Assembly: GCA_045602385.1 (NCBI GenBank)
Contig: JAZSBL010000030.1
Location: 1-64,000 of the forward strand
Source: SVTX01 sp045602385
GTDB taxonomy: Bacteria; Bacillota; Clostridia; Oscillospirales; CAG-272
Length of the DNA: 64,000 bases
Direction: 5' to 3'
This document shows positions 49,458 through 59,623 of the stretch, piece after piece; the first letter of the stretch is position 1, and every line of letters starts with the position of its first letter. Under the pieces are notes generated by a model. That model had not been told where the DNA came from, ran no database searches, and worked only from the letters and a program-made list of their open reading frames with translations. The position numbers were made by a program, and so were the translations under genes.

Positions 49458-50873
49458 ATGCAAACTGTAATTGACAGTATAAAATCAGCGATAAACACCG
49501 TGATACCCAGTACGGAAATAAGCGGTGGCGATCTTGATACACTTCTTATGTCGTTCGCTATATTGGGTATGCTTTTGGTCGTAGGAACTATACTCCGTCT
49601 TTACGTACCCTTTATAAAGAAATTCTTTCTCCCCGCATCACTTATCGCGGGCGTGGTCGGCCTTTTGCTCGGCCCCAGCGTCCTCGGCCTCATTCCCAAG
49701 AATATAGTTAACTGTTGGTCAAGCCTCTCGGGCAAGCTTATCGTATTGGTATTCGCCCCCATGCTCATGGGCAAGAAGCAGGCATCCGGTAAGAAGTACG
49801 CGAGAAAGACCTTTAACGGAATATGCTTTGCATACGGCTGCTCCATGGCACAGTATGCTATCCCGCTTTTGTTGACCGCACTTCTCTTCACCCCCCTATT
49901 TGGAACAAACTCACTCTTTGGAATAAGCTTTGAGTCGGGATGGTGCGGAGGTCACGGCACCGCGGCAGGAATGAGCTCTGTTTTTGAGAGCCTTGGTTGG
50001 ACAGAAGGTCAATCCATCGCTGTTACCAACGCTACGTTCGGATTGCTTTGCGGCGTATTCGGTGGAATCGTGCTTGTAAACATTGCGGCAAGACGCGGAT
50101 GGGCAAAGCATATCGGCAGCGGAAACTCCCTTAGCATCAAGAACACAGAGACCGAGCTTTATACCGACGAAAATAAAGCTACCGACACAAAGATTGCCGT
50201 ATCCGGCAAGGTAATTGATAACTTCGCCTTCCACGCCGCTATTCTTTCAATCGCGATCTTCCTTGGTTGGATAATCTCCTACCTCCTTAAGACCTATCTC
50301 CACATTTCTCTGCAGTGGTTCACCACGTCAATGCTGGCGGGCGGACTTGTTCAGCTTGTGCTCAACAGAACGAAGTGGGGCGATGCGGTTGATACAAAGG
50401 TTTATTCCAGAATTCAGGGTATCGCTCTTGAATTCCTTGTTGCAGGCGCGGTAGCATCGCTTAACCTCCAGGTTATCGCAGATAATATCGTTCCCATCGC
50501 AATCGCAACCGTTATCATTTTTGCATTCATGGTCGCATACACACTCTTCTACGCAAGAGGAATATTCGGCAAAGACTGGTTTGAGAGCAGTATCCTTAAT
50601 TACGGCATGTGCTCCGGCGTTGTCGCAACGGGTATGCTTCTTTTGAAGGTCTGTGACCCCGAGAATAAATCCGAGGCACTTCCCCTCTATGCAATACGAG
50701 CCCCCTTCATCTCGCTGATTGTGGGCGGAGGTATAATTACCACGACAATGCCCGTGTGGGTAGATCAGTTCGGAATTCTTCCCGTGGCGCTTGTCTCCCT
50801 TGGCGCATTCATTGTCCTTTCTCTGCTCCCAATTATATGCAGAACCTGGTATAAGAAAGGTAAAGAAGAATAA
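49458..50873 (+). CDS. gltS: Sodium/glutamate symporter family protein
   Basis: The 471-residue membrane protein has about eleven hydrophobic segments in two repeats. The GltS-type motifs are visible: KKFFLPASLIAGVVGLLLGP in the first half and GWCGGHGTAAGMSSVFE in the re-entrant region. A hydrophilic loop of about 40 residues near the middle (residues about 215-250) separates the halves. The family imports glutamate with sodium. The neighbouring 2-oxoglutarate pathway fits but is not a proof of substrate. GGAG lies rather far (about 14 bases) from the start. Confidence 0.85.
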   Translation: MQTVIDSIKSAINTVIPSTEISGGDLDTLLMSFAILGMLLVVGTILRLYVPFIKKFFLPASLIAGVVGLLLGPSVLGLIPKNIVNCWSSLSGKLIVLVFAPMLMGKKQASGKKYARKTFNGICFAYGCSMAQYAIPLLLTALLFTPLFGTNSLFGISFESGWCGGHGTAAGMSSVFESLGWTEGQSIAVTNATFGLLCGVFGGIVLVNIAARRGWAKHIGSGNSLSIKNTETELYTDENKATDTKIAVSGKVIDNFAFHAAILSIAIFLGWIISYLLKTYLHISLQWFTTSMLAGGLVQLVLNRTKWGDAVDTKVYSRIQGIALEFLVAGAVASLNLQVIADNIVPIAIATVIIFAFMVAYTLFYARGIFGKDWFESSILNYGMCSGVVATGMLLLKVCDPENKSEALPLYAIRAPFISLIVGGGIITTTMPVWVDQFGILPVALVSLGAFIVLSLLPIICRTWYKKGKEE

Positions 50874-50888
50874 TTTTTACACACATTT

Positions 50889-50922
50889 CCTCGCTCCGCT
50901 CTAACGGAGCGGGGATTTTTTC
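50889..50922 (+). terminator. Terminator of gltS-like gene
   Basis: CCTCGCTCCG, loop CTCTAA, CGGAGCGGGG, then ATTTTTT. Confidence 0.85.
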
Positions 50923-50972
50923 TTACCCGCATAAAAATATTTAGCGAAGTGTACTAAATTTGTAAAAACGTG

Positions 50973-51001
50973 TTGACTAGGCGCGAAACAAGTGATAAAA
51001 T
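50973..51001 (+). promoter_or_regulatory. Promoter of Ig/OB lipoprotein gene
   Basis: TTGACT (50973-50978), 17 bases, TAAAAT (50996-51001). Confidence 0.65.
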
Positions 51002-51033
51002 GTAGGTGTAAAAATTTTAATTTGGAGGATCAA

Positions 51034-53229
51034 ATGCAACTTACCAAAATTCTTTCACTTCTCCTCGTGCTCGTTATGCTGCTCAGCGCAGTTGCCTGCG
51101 ATATGTTTGGCAACGATGCAGAAAGCGAAAACGCAAACGAGACAACTGCTACCGAAGCAAAAGAAACAACCGCCAAGGAAGAAGAACCCTCTGACGAGGA
51201 AGAAGACCCCTCTGACGAGGAAGAAGAAACCACTACCAAGGAAGAAGAAACCACTACCAAGGAAGAGGAATCCACTACCAAGGAAGAAGAGTCCACCGCG
51301 AACATACAGACTATAACCATCGCAGAAGCACTTGAGCTTTGCGGAGAGCCCGGCAACAAAACCACCGAGAGATACTACATTCGCGCGACTATTAAGTCCA
51401 TTTCCAACTCTCAGTACGGCTCTATGGTCATCTACGATGAGACCGGAGAGATCTCGGTATACGGAACGTACAGCGCAGACGGCTCAAAATATTTCAATGA
51501 GCTCGACCCCATGCCTAACAAGGGCGACGAGGTTCTTCTCTACTGTATCCTCCAGAACTATAACGGAACAAAAGAGGTCCAGAACGCAAGACTTATCGAG
51601 CTTGTTCCCGGTGATAACACCGTAGACCTCACACAGTATAAAAACGCAACCATCGCAGAAGCAAGAGCTGCCGAAGTTGGCGAAAAGCTTATCGTAAGCG
51701 GTACTGTTGCAGGCATTACATACGCTAACGGACACAAACCCAGCGGCGTTGTTCTCGTAAACGGCGCAGATTCCATCTACGTATACAGCAATGACCTTGC
51801 GGGCAGAGTTAAGGTCGGTAGCCGTGTAGAGGTTGCCGCATCCAAGACCTATTGGATCCTTGAAACAGAGCAATCCAATGCTGCAGCGCACGGATATAAG
51901 GGATGCAATCAGCTTGAGGACGTAACCGTTATCTCGGTTACCGACGGCGAGGACAATTGGACGAACGGTCCCATTCCGACAACAACAATCAAAGAGATCA
52001 TGGATACTCCGTTCTCCACTGACATTACAACACAGGTGTTTAAGACAACTGCCCTTGTTACAAAGGCTCCCGGCAACGGATTTACTAACTACTATCTCAA
52101 CGACCTTGACGAAACCACCGGTTCTTACGTTTACACACAGTGCAACGGCAACGACTTCGCTTGGATTGATGCGTTTGACGGCAAGATCTGCACAGTATAC
52201 TTTATGGTCATCAACGCAAAGTCCGAGGTTAAGGGATGCACATACCGCTTCCTCCCCTTGAAGATCGTTGACGAAAATTACACCTTCGATACCAACGACA
52301 CGGCAGCGTTTGTAACGGAGTACCACGGCGCAACACAGTTCGCGGCAAGCTACACAGGTAACCCCGCACTTGAGCTTAAAACAAGTGTATCCTCCGCTCT
52401 TCTCGGCTTCGAGAACGCAACACTCTCTTATGCATCAAGCGACGAGAGCGTTATCAAGATCGAGGTTGTTGATGGCAAACCGATCATGAACTGCCTAAAG
52501 ACAGGTACTGCTACAATCGCGGTAACAGGCTTCTACGGCGGCATTTCGTATAGCACCACCGTTACAGTGACTGTTGATATTCCCACCGAGGAAATTCCCT
52601 CTGTCAACGTTAAGGCTGCAATCGACGCGGCTGTAGGCGAAGAAGTCACCGTTAAGGGCATAGTCGGTCCTTCCCTTGTAAACCAGACAGGCTTCTATCT
52701 CATCGACGAGAGCGGCGTTATCGCGGTTTGCATGACCGAGGAGGAGCTTGCAAAGGTGCAGCTTGGCCAGGAGATCATTCTCAAGGGTACAAGAGCAACC
52801 AGAACAAAGGGCGGTGCCAATTATTTTGGTCAGACCAACCTTGACGCTTGTGAGATCCTTGTAAACAACTACGGCTCTCACGATTACTCAACCACAACCT
52901 TCATCGAGGGTAAGACCGCGGCTGACTTCTACGCGCTTAACGTCAAGGAGGACCACGGAACCGAGGTTTACGTAATCACGGTTACCGTTGAGGTTGTTGA
53001 AACCGCATACTACACCAACATGAAGCTTACATCCGGTTCAACCAGCATCTCCCTCTACTGCTCCAGCGCTAGCCAGTACAGCTTCCTCAAGGCTTACGCG
53101 GGACAGGAAGTAACTGTGGAGATAGCTCCTTGTAACTGGAACGACAAGAGCTACTACGCGGGATGCGTTCTTGCTGTAAGAAATGCAGACGGAACAAAGA
53201 CCTATAACGAGCTCAACTTCTCAAAGTAA
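51034..53229 (+). CDS. Large surface lipoprotein with OB-like and Ig-like domains
   Basis: The 731-residue protein has a lipoprotein signal with lipobox SAVAC at about residue 20. Residues about 25-90 are a Glu/Thr low-complexity linker with tandem units (EEETTTK type) encoded by 21-base repeats near 51190-51300. Two OB-like modules follow (for example TIAEALELCGEPGN...YYIRATIKSIS), then a Big_2-like Ig domain (LSYASSDESVIKIEVVDG...GTATIAVTGF), and two more OB-like modules. OB modules of this kind occur in secreted nucleases and surface proteins; no catalytic domain is visible here. The start is ATG 51034 after GGAGG. Confidence 0.85.
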   Translation: MQLTKILSLLLVLVMLLSAVACDMFGNDAESENANETTATEAKETTAKEEEPSDEEEDPSDEEEETTTKEEETTTKEEESTTKEEESTANIQTITIAEALELCGEPGNKTTERYYIRATIKSISNSQYGSMVIYDETGEISVYGTYSADGSKYFNELDPMPNKGDEVLLYCILQNYNGTKEVQNARLIELVPGDNTVDLTQYKNATIAEARAAEVGEKLIVSGTVAGITYANGHKPSGVVLVNGADSIYVYSNDLAGRVKVGSRVEVAASKTYWILETEQSNAAAHGYKGCNQLEDVTVISVTDGEDNWTNGPIPTTTIKEIMDTPFSTDITTQVFKTTALVTKAPGNGFTNYYLNDLDETTGSYVYTQCNGNDFAWIDAFDGKICTVYFMVINAKSEVKGCTYRFLPLKIVDENYTFDTNDTAAFVTEYHGATQFAASYTGNPALELKTSVSSALLGFENATLSYASSDESVIKIEVVDGKPIMNCLKTGTATIAVTGFYGGISYSTTVTVTVDIPTEEIPSVNVKAAIDAAVGEEVTVKGIVGPSLVNQTGFYLIDESGVIAVCMTEEELAKVQLGQEIILKGTRATRTKGGANYFGQTNLDACEILVNNYGSHDYSTTTFIEGKTAADFYALNVKEDHGTEVYVITVTVEVVETAYYTNMKLTSGSTSISLYCSSASQYSFLKAYAGQEVTVEIAPCNWNDKSYYAGCVLAVRNADGTKTYNELNFSK
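51190..51300 (+). repeat. In-frame tandem repeat in lipoprotein linker
   Basis: Units of GAAGAAGAAACCACTACCAAG and close variants repeat about four times, preceded by two units coding for the Ser-Asp-Glu-Glu-Glu type. The unit length is a multiple of three, so copy-number changes would alter linker length without breaking the frame. Confidence 0.75.
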
Positions 53230-53243
53230 TCAACTAAAATAAC

Positions 53244-53275
53244 AAAAAAGAGCAGACGCAAGTCTGCTCTTTTTC
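53244..53275. terminator. Bidirectional terminator
   Basis: AAAAAGAGCAGAC, loop GCAA, GTCTGCTCTTTTT. It is shared by the lipoprotein gene and the convergent threonine aldolase locus. Confidence 0.88.
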
Positions 53276-53279
53276 TTTA

Positions 53280-54304
53280 TTAAATTATCTCGGCAAGCGC
53301 CTCGATATCCTCTTTTGTCGTTGCCCAGCTTGTGCAGAAGCGCACGGCGCAGTGCTTCTCGTCGACTCTCTCCCATATCTCAAATCGAACAAGGGGCGAA
53401 AGATCGGCGATCTTCTCGTCCGAAAGGATGATAAACTGCTGATTTGTCGGCGATTTCTTAAAGAAAGTATATCCCTTTTCTGCAAACAGACACTTTAAGT
53501 CCTCGGCGCGATCGATCGCATTTTTACTTATCTCAAAATACAAATTATCGGTAAAAAGCGTGTCGAACTGAACGCTAAGCAGTCTTCCCTTTGCCAAAAG
53601 CGCGCCATTCTGCTTGACCGTTGTGAAAAAATGCCTCGGCGCATTATTGTGTGTGAAGACCACCGCCTCACCGCAAAGCGCGCCTACCTTTGTGCCGCCG
53701 ATGTAAAAGACGTCGCAAAGATTTGCAATATCACGGAGCGTAACGTCACTCTCACGGCTCATAAGTCCGTATCCAAGCCTCGCGCCGTCGATAAAAAGCG
53801 GAATGTCATGTCGGCGGCATAGCGAGTATATCTCCTCAAGCTCTGCTTTGGCGTATATCGTGCCATATTCGGTCGGATACGAGATGTAGACCATTCCGGG
53901 GATACCATATGCTCGTGCGCCCCGTCGGCGTAGAAGGAAGAAATAAGCACCTCTACGTCTGCGGCCTTTAATTTGCCGTCATAGCCCGGAACAGTCAACA
54001 CCTTGTGACCCGAGGCCTCGATAGCTCCCGCCTCGTGTGCGCTGATATGGCCGGTCGTAGCGGCAATAACGCCCTCATAATTCTTGAGCATCGAATCTAT
54101 CACTATTCTGTTGGTCTGCGTACCGCCGGTAAGGAATCTCACGTCCGCGCCCTCGCGCCCAACCGCCGCGCGTATCTTCTCTCTCGCGATCTCGGTGTAT
54201 TTATCGTTGCCGTATCCGGGACAGGGCTCCATATTGGAATTAACAAGCGCCTCCAGGATCTTAGGATGCGCGCCCACGTTATAATCACATTCAAAAGATA
54301 GCAT
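53280..54304 (-). pseudogene. ltaE: Threonine aldolase, interrupted by a single-base frameshift
   Basis: Two overlapping minus-strand frames together give one PLP-dependent low-specificity threonine aldolase of about 340 residues. The first frame runs from ATG 54304 (after GGAGG) through PGYGNDKYT, FLTGGTQTNR and HISAHEAGAIE to HEHMVSP. The second frame continues GMVYISYPTEYGTIY, FIDGARLGYGL and the PLP lysine in YIGGTKVGALCGEA. Adding one G on the minus strand at about 53896-53898 restores VSPGMVYIS, exactly as in intact relatives. It is either a recent inactivation or a sequencing/assembly error; both halves look otherwise undamaged. A promoter (54344-54372) is present. Confidence 0.9.
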
Positions 54305-54343
54305 AATGCCTCCTGTTATAATCACTAAAACAACTTTAAATAT

Positions 54344-54372
54344 ATAATATCAAAAATTGATCCCAAAGTCAA
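54344..54372 (-). promoter_or_regulatory. Promoter of threonine aldolase locus
   Basis: On the minus strand TTGACT (54367-54372), 17 bases, TATTAT (54344-54349). Confidence 0.65.
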
Positions 54373-54383
54373 GCCAAATACAA

Positions 54384-54411
54384 CAAAAACCCCCCATAAC
54401 GGGGGGCTTTT
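54384..54411 (-). terminator. Terminator after the Ig-repeat lipoprotein gene
   Basis: Six C (54390-54395) pair with six G (54401-54406); on the minus strand TTTTT follows. Confidence 0.75.
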
Positions 54412-54464
54412 ATTGCTTCTAAAATTGAACGTATCAATTTTAAAAAATATTTGTTTTGCTTATC

Positions 54465-57400
54465 TTAGGGGTGATAGTACTCCATAGCTATACACGCGCC
54501 AAGATCCTTATAGTAAAGGGTTATATGGTCACCGGTAGCTATCTGTTCATTCAACGGTCCAACCATCGTACCGTCGGTGTACGCCAATCCTCCGCCACTC
54601 GTCTGGAATATAGGCGCCCATCTTCCGCTCTGCTGATATATAGTATTGGCCGCATAATCAAGCGCGAGATTCTGGAAGGATGTGGTGTTATTGTCATGGT
54701 GCGACTGCATGATCATGACGCCATCCTTTTCAAAGCTTGCGTTGCACATGCCTGCTCCGTCAAAGCCCATACCTGCGTTACCCATTGCAACCATCATCAT
54801 GTTGATCGTCTCAACACCCTGGATTTTATTTGTAGTTACAAATCCAAACGCATTATTGCCCAAAGCCTTACCGATAAGAGGACTCATCGCTCTTATCTGT
54901 GCCGCCATCTGCGTCTGACCAACCGCTACGAACCATGCCTCCTGGCCTGTTACGTAGGTTGAGATCTCGCTTGCGGCATCCGCTTTAACTACAACACCGC
55001 AATTGCGCTCCATTGCATAATTGACGTGCGGAGCCTGCGCAAGTATTACAGGACCGCCGTTCTTGGAAAGGGAGGAATCTACAATATTTACATCAAGATT
55101 GGGGATATAGTCCCATGTTACCTCTTGCTCTCCGCCGCGATCCTGCTGATGCTCGTTAAGACTCCACAGGAAGAGGTGACCCTGCCATGAGTTGTAGAAT
55201 CTAACCTTGTTAAGGTTAAGCTCACTTCCCATGTTCTCTACTATGACGGAGGTCATGTAAGCGTCAATATTGACGTTTGTCATATTGATGGTAGTCTCAC
55301 CGACCTTGTAGCAAACAAGACCTCTCATGTGTCTTTCACTTGCGGACTGGTCGTTGGAGTTCGGGTCGTCGTCTCTTGTCGCAATATCTCTTATATTAAC
55401 AACGTAGTCGCGGAATGCCTGTTTTGTTTTCTTGGTTGCGATCTCGTCGTGAGCCGCGCTGGTAAGTCTTATTCTGAAAAGGTCTGACGATGAATAATCG
55501 TCATCGTTGTTAGCTACGCCCTTGGGTGTTACGCAAGGTACATCGTAGGAGTAAACGCTGAAATAGTTTCCGTAGATCGAGAAGCTCTTCTCCTCAGGAC
55601 GGAGATCACGGCGGAACAATCCAACGTGATCAAACAGGCCCTGATTTACGCCCTTGCTGTCGATGTAGAAGTATTCGGACGGAAGGTCCTCCTCTCCAAC
55701 GTCAAGATTGCAATGCAATACGATAGACGCAAGTCTGTCGGGTCTGCTCACACCCTTGGTGGCAAGGAATCTATCAACTGCGGCTACCTGCGTAACAGAG
55801 TTTTCGCTGCCAAAGCATTCCTGAGTAATATCATGGGAGCTGTTTGTCATCATATTAAGCTCCCACGCCTCGTATACGTTGTATCCGTCAACTACCTTTA
55901 CGGTGTGCGTCTTAACGATATCGGGGTTTGAAGGATCGTATCTTGAAGGATCCTCGGGACGGATCTCAAGTGTAAATGTGCTACCTATTGCCGCCTCTGT
56001 AAAGTCGTAGGAGTTATCCGCAGGATTAAATGCTACGTATGCCGAGTAATCGGACAAAAGCTCTCCGTCCTTGTAAACGTTTACAGTAGTTCTCTCTGTT
56101 CTGCCGTCCGTTTCTATGATATTATAATTTTCGTCAAGAATAACAACGTTGAGATAGAAGTAGAACTTGTTATCATCACCAACGTAGTAGGGGCTGCTGC
56201 CATCTCTGAAGTTATTCTTGTAGCTTTCACGGGCTACAAGCTCGTCGGGCTTAAGCGTACCGAAGATAAATCCGGTGTTACCCTCAACCTCTGCTTTATC
56301 TCTGACCTCGATCTCAATCTCACCGGTTTTACCCATGTAACTAACAACAAGCTTTGTTTTACCAACCTGTGCGCTGCTGGGCCACTCTGCAATTTTCAGC
56401 TTTGTATTTTCATCCGTAAGTCTCACGTATGTGACCGCGCCGTCAGTGTACGTTACCTTGACCAAAAGTCCGGAAACGTCATACTTGTCTGAACCGGTAT
56501 AGATAACAGTACGTACTGTTCCGGGAACGATCTCAACCTTGGAAACACCCTTTACAGTAACGATTACCGTGGTTTTATACTTTACTCCCTTAGCATCGGT
56601 ATAAGTAATGTCTATATGCTGATCTCCGACCTTCGTGGGGTCAATATCGTTGTGCGTAATAGCTGCATCTTCCTTTACGCTGACAAGATATGTATCTCCG
56701 TTATCATAAACGAACGCAACCTTCATGTCGCTGAGATCCAGCTCCTGTCCCTGGAATATGGACGGAGGAATAGATCCCGTAATAGCATGGATATACTGAA
56801 GCTTAATGATCTTAAGTTCTCTCTCTATCGTGCCCGCATCCTCGTGTGTAATGGTGATCTTTACGCCGTTAGCAACGGACTCCTCTTTCGTTGTGATACC
56901 CTTTATATCGGAGAGCTTCTTCTGCTCCTCTGCCTTTACATTGCCCGCAACGTCGGTGTAGGTAACCTTGATCATAATATTATCAAAGTCTACCGCATGT
57001 CCGTCTCTGACTGTATCAAAGTCCGCATCAAAGAATTCAATCTTGGATATGCCGATAATATCGTAAACGTATTGGTATTCAACTACTCCGGGAATGGATA
57101 CGTCAAGGTATCCCTTACCAACTGTGCCTGTGTTAGCTGTGCCAACTACAACGCCGTCCGCAATTCTAAAGGTGCGGATAATGGGCTCAAAGCCCTCAGT
57201 CGAGAAGGTTACCGTAACCTCTATGCCGGACGCATCGAGAGTTTCACCCTTCTTAACCTGAGTAGCAACTCCTCTTACAGTAGTGCTGCTAACGGGAAGA
57301 ACTGTAACGTTAACGGTTGTTTCCTCGGTTTTTCCGTTAAACGTGTAGGTCGCCTTCAGCACTGCATTACCTGCCGCAGTGGTAACCACGTCAGTGATAG

Positions 57401-59069
57401 TGGCTGTGACCTTCTTTCGGGTGTTATTATCAAAGTTAGCAAATACCGTCACGCTTGATTCGTCATAATCTCCGCCAAGCTCAACGTACTTGTCGTATGC
57501 GGTAATTTCAATGCTTACAAGATCGGGAGGTGTGGTCGTGATTATGATATCGTCCGTGAAGGTTCCCCACTCACCCGTGTAAGTAACGGTAAGGGTCTTA
57601 TTCTCCTCGGAATCCTTATCCAAGGTATCAACGTTAGTTGTAATACCTGTTTCGAGCAGAACCTCGGAGCCCTTTTCATCGTCGAATATACCGTATACGG
57701 CTATATCGTCAACCGAAATGGGGTCTCCGGCCTGAATGACCGTGTTCTCCTTATCGGCTCTTATCGCCACAACTGTGCAGATCTTGACCGTGTATGTTAT
57801 AGTCTTGTCAAGATATGTAATGCTTATAGTCTGCTCACCGGGCTTGCTTGTATCGATCGTTCCGTCGATCTTAAGCGCGCTTGCACTCAAGGTCTCATTC
57901 GTTCCGTCGGTGTAGCTTGCGTATACCTGAAGTCCACTGATATCAAAGGCTTCGCCCTTAAGCATCTCCTTCTTTATACCGGACTGCACCTGAATCTGGC
58001 TTGCACCGACAACCTCTACGGTTGCGGTAGCTGTCAGTCCTGCATGAGAGAATACAAGCTGCTGATCTCCAACCTTAGTTGTGTCAACCGTGCATGTAAT
58101 ATTCGATGCGTTAAGCTCGTCCTTGGTTGTGCCATCGGTATAATAGAGCCAGCCCTTAAGCTCAGGAGCCGCGTATGCGTCACCAATCTTTACCTTTTCG
58201 GGGTAAGAGCCCTTGTTGATCTCTATGTGATCGGGAGCTATAACCTCTACAGGAAATTCAATTGTCTTGTCCTTGTATGTAACTGTAAGCTGCTTTACGC
58301 CGGCAGTTGAAGTATCAATTGTACCAACTGTAAGATCCTTGTACTCCTTGTCGGCGGTTACGTCGTTAGTGTAAGTAACCAAAACCTGAATTCCGGCAAC
58401 GTCAAGAGTCTGACCTACCTTGATCTTGGATGCAACTGTGCCTGTGATGACGGTAATATCCTTTACACCGATAACGTTAAACTTAACGGTGTCTGTCATC
58501 GTGGGATCCGCATTGTAGGTTACCGTCATTGTCTTCTCTCCGGCAACAGTTGTATCAACTGTGGAGAGTGTATACTGATCCTTGTTAAGGATCTCTTCTC
58601 TGCCCGTGCTGTATATCGCGATTACCTGAAGGGTATCGAGCTTAAGCTCATCGAATACGTAGCAATTGGTATCCTCAACTGCAATATTAGCATCAATACC
58701 GATAACGTATGCAGTTGCCTCAGGGTCAACGACCGCTATGCGGAATGTTGTGCTGACACTCTGGTATGTTACCTTAACGGTCTTCATACCAACCTCGGAG
58801 GTGTCTACTGCGCCGACAGTTACGTCAGCAAATCCAACGGTCTTGCTTGTTCCGTCACTGTAATTTACCTTTACCTGAATGCCCGAAAAATCGGGGATCG
58901 CATCCAGATTTACCTGTGCGGGGGTAGTTCCCTCGACAACCTCAATAGAGGTTACCGTTACCTCGGCTGAGGGCCCGTCCTCGGTCTCCTCCTCCGGCTT
59001 TGCGCATGCGGCAAGGCAAACCAATACCGCAAGCATTGCTATAAATAAGATTAATAATTTGCGTTTCAT
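54465..59069 (-). CDS. Giant Ig-repeat surface lipoprotein
   Basis: The 1534-residue protein has a lipoprotein signal with lipobox LAAC (Cys about residue 22). Residues about 38-935 hold roughly eleven Ig-like (Big_3-type) repeats of about 75-85 residues. Each has a YTDGT-type turn in the middle (NYSDGTSKTVGF, YTDGTTKDEL, YTDGTNETLS) and a later VDTSKPGEQTISITY pattern. The last 600 residues are a different, non-repeating domain rich in Asn, Asp and Met (for example NTTSFQNLALDYAANTIYQQ), which I do not recognise. The architecture suggests an adhesin or polymer-binding protein held on a stalk. It is the last gene of the ABC operon, after a 156-base gap. Confidence 0.88.
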   Translation of the reverse strand: MKRKLLILFIAMLAVLVCLAACAKPEEETEDGPSAEVTVTSIEVVEGTTPAQVNLDAIPDFSGIQVKVNYSDGTSKTVGFADVTVGAVDTSEVGMKTVKVTYQSVSTTFRIAVVDPEATAYVIGIDANIAVEDTNCYVFDELKLDTLQVIAIYSTGREEILNKDQYTLSTVDTTVAGEKTMTVTYNADPTMTDTVKFNVIGVKDITVITGTVASKIKVGQTLDVAGIQVLVTYTNDVTADKEYKDLTVGTIDTSTAGVKQLTVTYKDKTIEFPVEVIAPDHIEINKGSYPEKVKIGDAYAAPELKGWLYYTDGTTKDELNASNITCTVDTTKVGDQQLVFSHAGLTATATVEVVGASQIQVQSGIKKEMLKGEAFDISGLQVYASYTDGTNETLSASALKIDGTIDTSKPGEQTISITYLDKTITYTVKICTVVAIRADKENTVIQAGDPISVDDIAVYGIFDDEKGSEVLLETGITTNVDTLDKDSEENKTLTVTYTGEWGTFTDDIIITTTPPDLVSIEITAYDKYVELGGDYDESSVTVFANFDNNTRKKVTATITDVVTTAAGNAVLKATYTFNGKTEETTVNVTVLPVSSTTVRGVATQVKKGETLDASGIEVTVTFSTEGFEPIIRTFRIADGVVVGTANTGTVGKGYLDVSIPGVVEYQYVYDIIGISKIEFFDADFDTVRDGHAVDFDNIMIKVTYTDVAGNVKAEEQKKLSDIKGITTKEESVANGVKITITHEDAGTIERELKIIKLQYIHAITGSIPPSIFQGQELDLSDMKVAFVYDNGDTYLVSVKEDAAITHNDIDPTKVGDQHIDITYTDAKGVKYKTTVIVTVKGVSKVEIVPGTVRTVIYTGSDKYDVSGLLVKVTYTDGAVTYVRLTDENTKLKIAEWPSSAQVGKTKLVVSYMGKTGEIEIEVRDKAEVEGNTGFIFGTLKPDELVARESYKNNFRDGSSPYYVGDDNKFYFYLNVVILDENYNIIETDGRTERTTVNVYKDGELLSDYSAYVAFNPADNSYDFTEAAIGSTFTLEIRPEDPSRYDPSNPDIVKTHTVKVVDGYNVYEAWELNMMTNSSHDITQECFGSENSVTQVAAVDRFLATKGVSRPDRLASIVLHCNLDVGEEDLPSEYFYIDSKGVNQGLFDHVGLFRRDLRPEEKSFSIYGNYFSVYSYDVPCVTPKGVANNDDDYSSSDLFRIRLTSAAHDEIATKKTKQAFRDYVVNIRDIATRDDDPNSNDQSASERHMRGLVCYKVGETTINMTNVNIDAYMTSVIVENMGSELNLNKVRFYNSWQGHLFLWSLNEHQQDRGGEQEVTWDYIPNLDVNIVDSSLSKNGGPVILAQAPHVNYAMERNCGVVVKADAASEISTYVTGQEAWFVAVGQTQMAAQIRAMSPLIGKALGNNAFGFVTTNKIQGVETINMMMVAMGNAGMGFDGAGMCNASFEKDGVMIMQSHHDNNTTSFQNLALDYAANTIYQQSGRWAPIFQTSGGGLAYTDGTMVGPLNEQIATGDHITLYYKDLGACIAMEYYHP

Positions 59070-59225
59070 TTTTAATATCCTTTCGTATAGGCATTTTAAA
59101 AATTAAAATGTTTGATTTTGTTCAGGTTAAGTCGTGCGACTGAACCCAAAGGCTTCGCCCTGATTCTATTTACAACCTCCTTTACAACGTATTTTTTATT
59201 GGTAGCTTTGTTTGCATGTCAACAC

Positions 59226-59621
59226 TTACGGGGAAATGATAAGAATCGAGTCCTCGGCGTTACTGCCATCCTTAGCTATGATTCTTACCTTTAGCATTCC
59301 GGGGGTGGTAAACGTTACTACGCCGTACTCGTCTACGCTTGCCACGTGCGACTGCTCATAAGCGAAGTCTACTTCTGTATTTGATGCGTCATCGGGATAA
59401 ACGTGATAATCTAACTTTATACGTCTCTCTCCCTTTTCATTTGGCGTTACAATGATGTAATCGCCATGCGTATCGCTGTATTTTTGTCCCTCGTTGGTTA
59501 TCTCTACACGCTCAACGGGGATAACCTCCTCAAACACCTTGAACTGCAATCCGAAGAAGCTTACAAGTGCTATTGCCGCTATATATATAAGGGCTATTAA
59601 AATTACTACTGATTTTTTCAT
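59226..59621 (-). CDS. Small membrane-anchored protein with Ig-like fold
   Basis: The 131-residue protein has one N-terminal membrane segment (residues about 4-27) and an extracytoplasmic beta domain. The end HVASVDEYGVVTFTTPGMLKVRIIAKDGSNAEDSILIIS is the typical pattern of a bacterial Ig-like Big_2 domain. There is no lipobox. It starts two bases after the permease gene, so it is translated with the ABC proteins and may be an accessory subunit. Confidence 0.8.
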   Translation of the reverse strand: MKKSVVILIALIYIAAIALVSFFGLQFKVFEEVIPVERVEITNEGQKYSDTHGDYIIVTPNEKGERRIKLDYHVYPDDASNTEVDFAYEQSHVASVDEYGVVTFTTPGMLKVRIIAKDGSNAEDSILIISP

Positions 59622-59623
59622 AA

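Noticed and set aside
51190..51300. CRISPR-like short repeats
   Set aside because: Repeats are contiguous, in frame and inside a coding linker, with no spacers.
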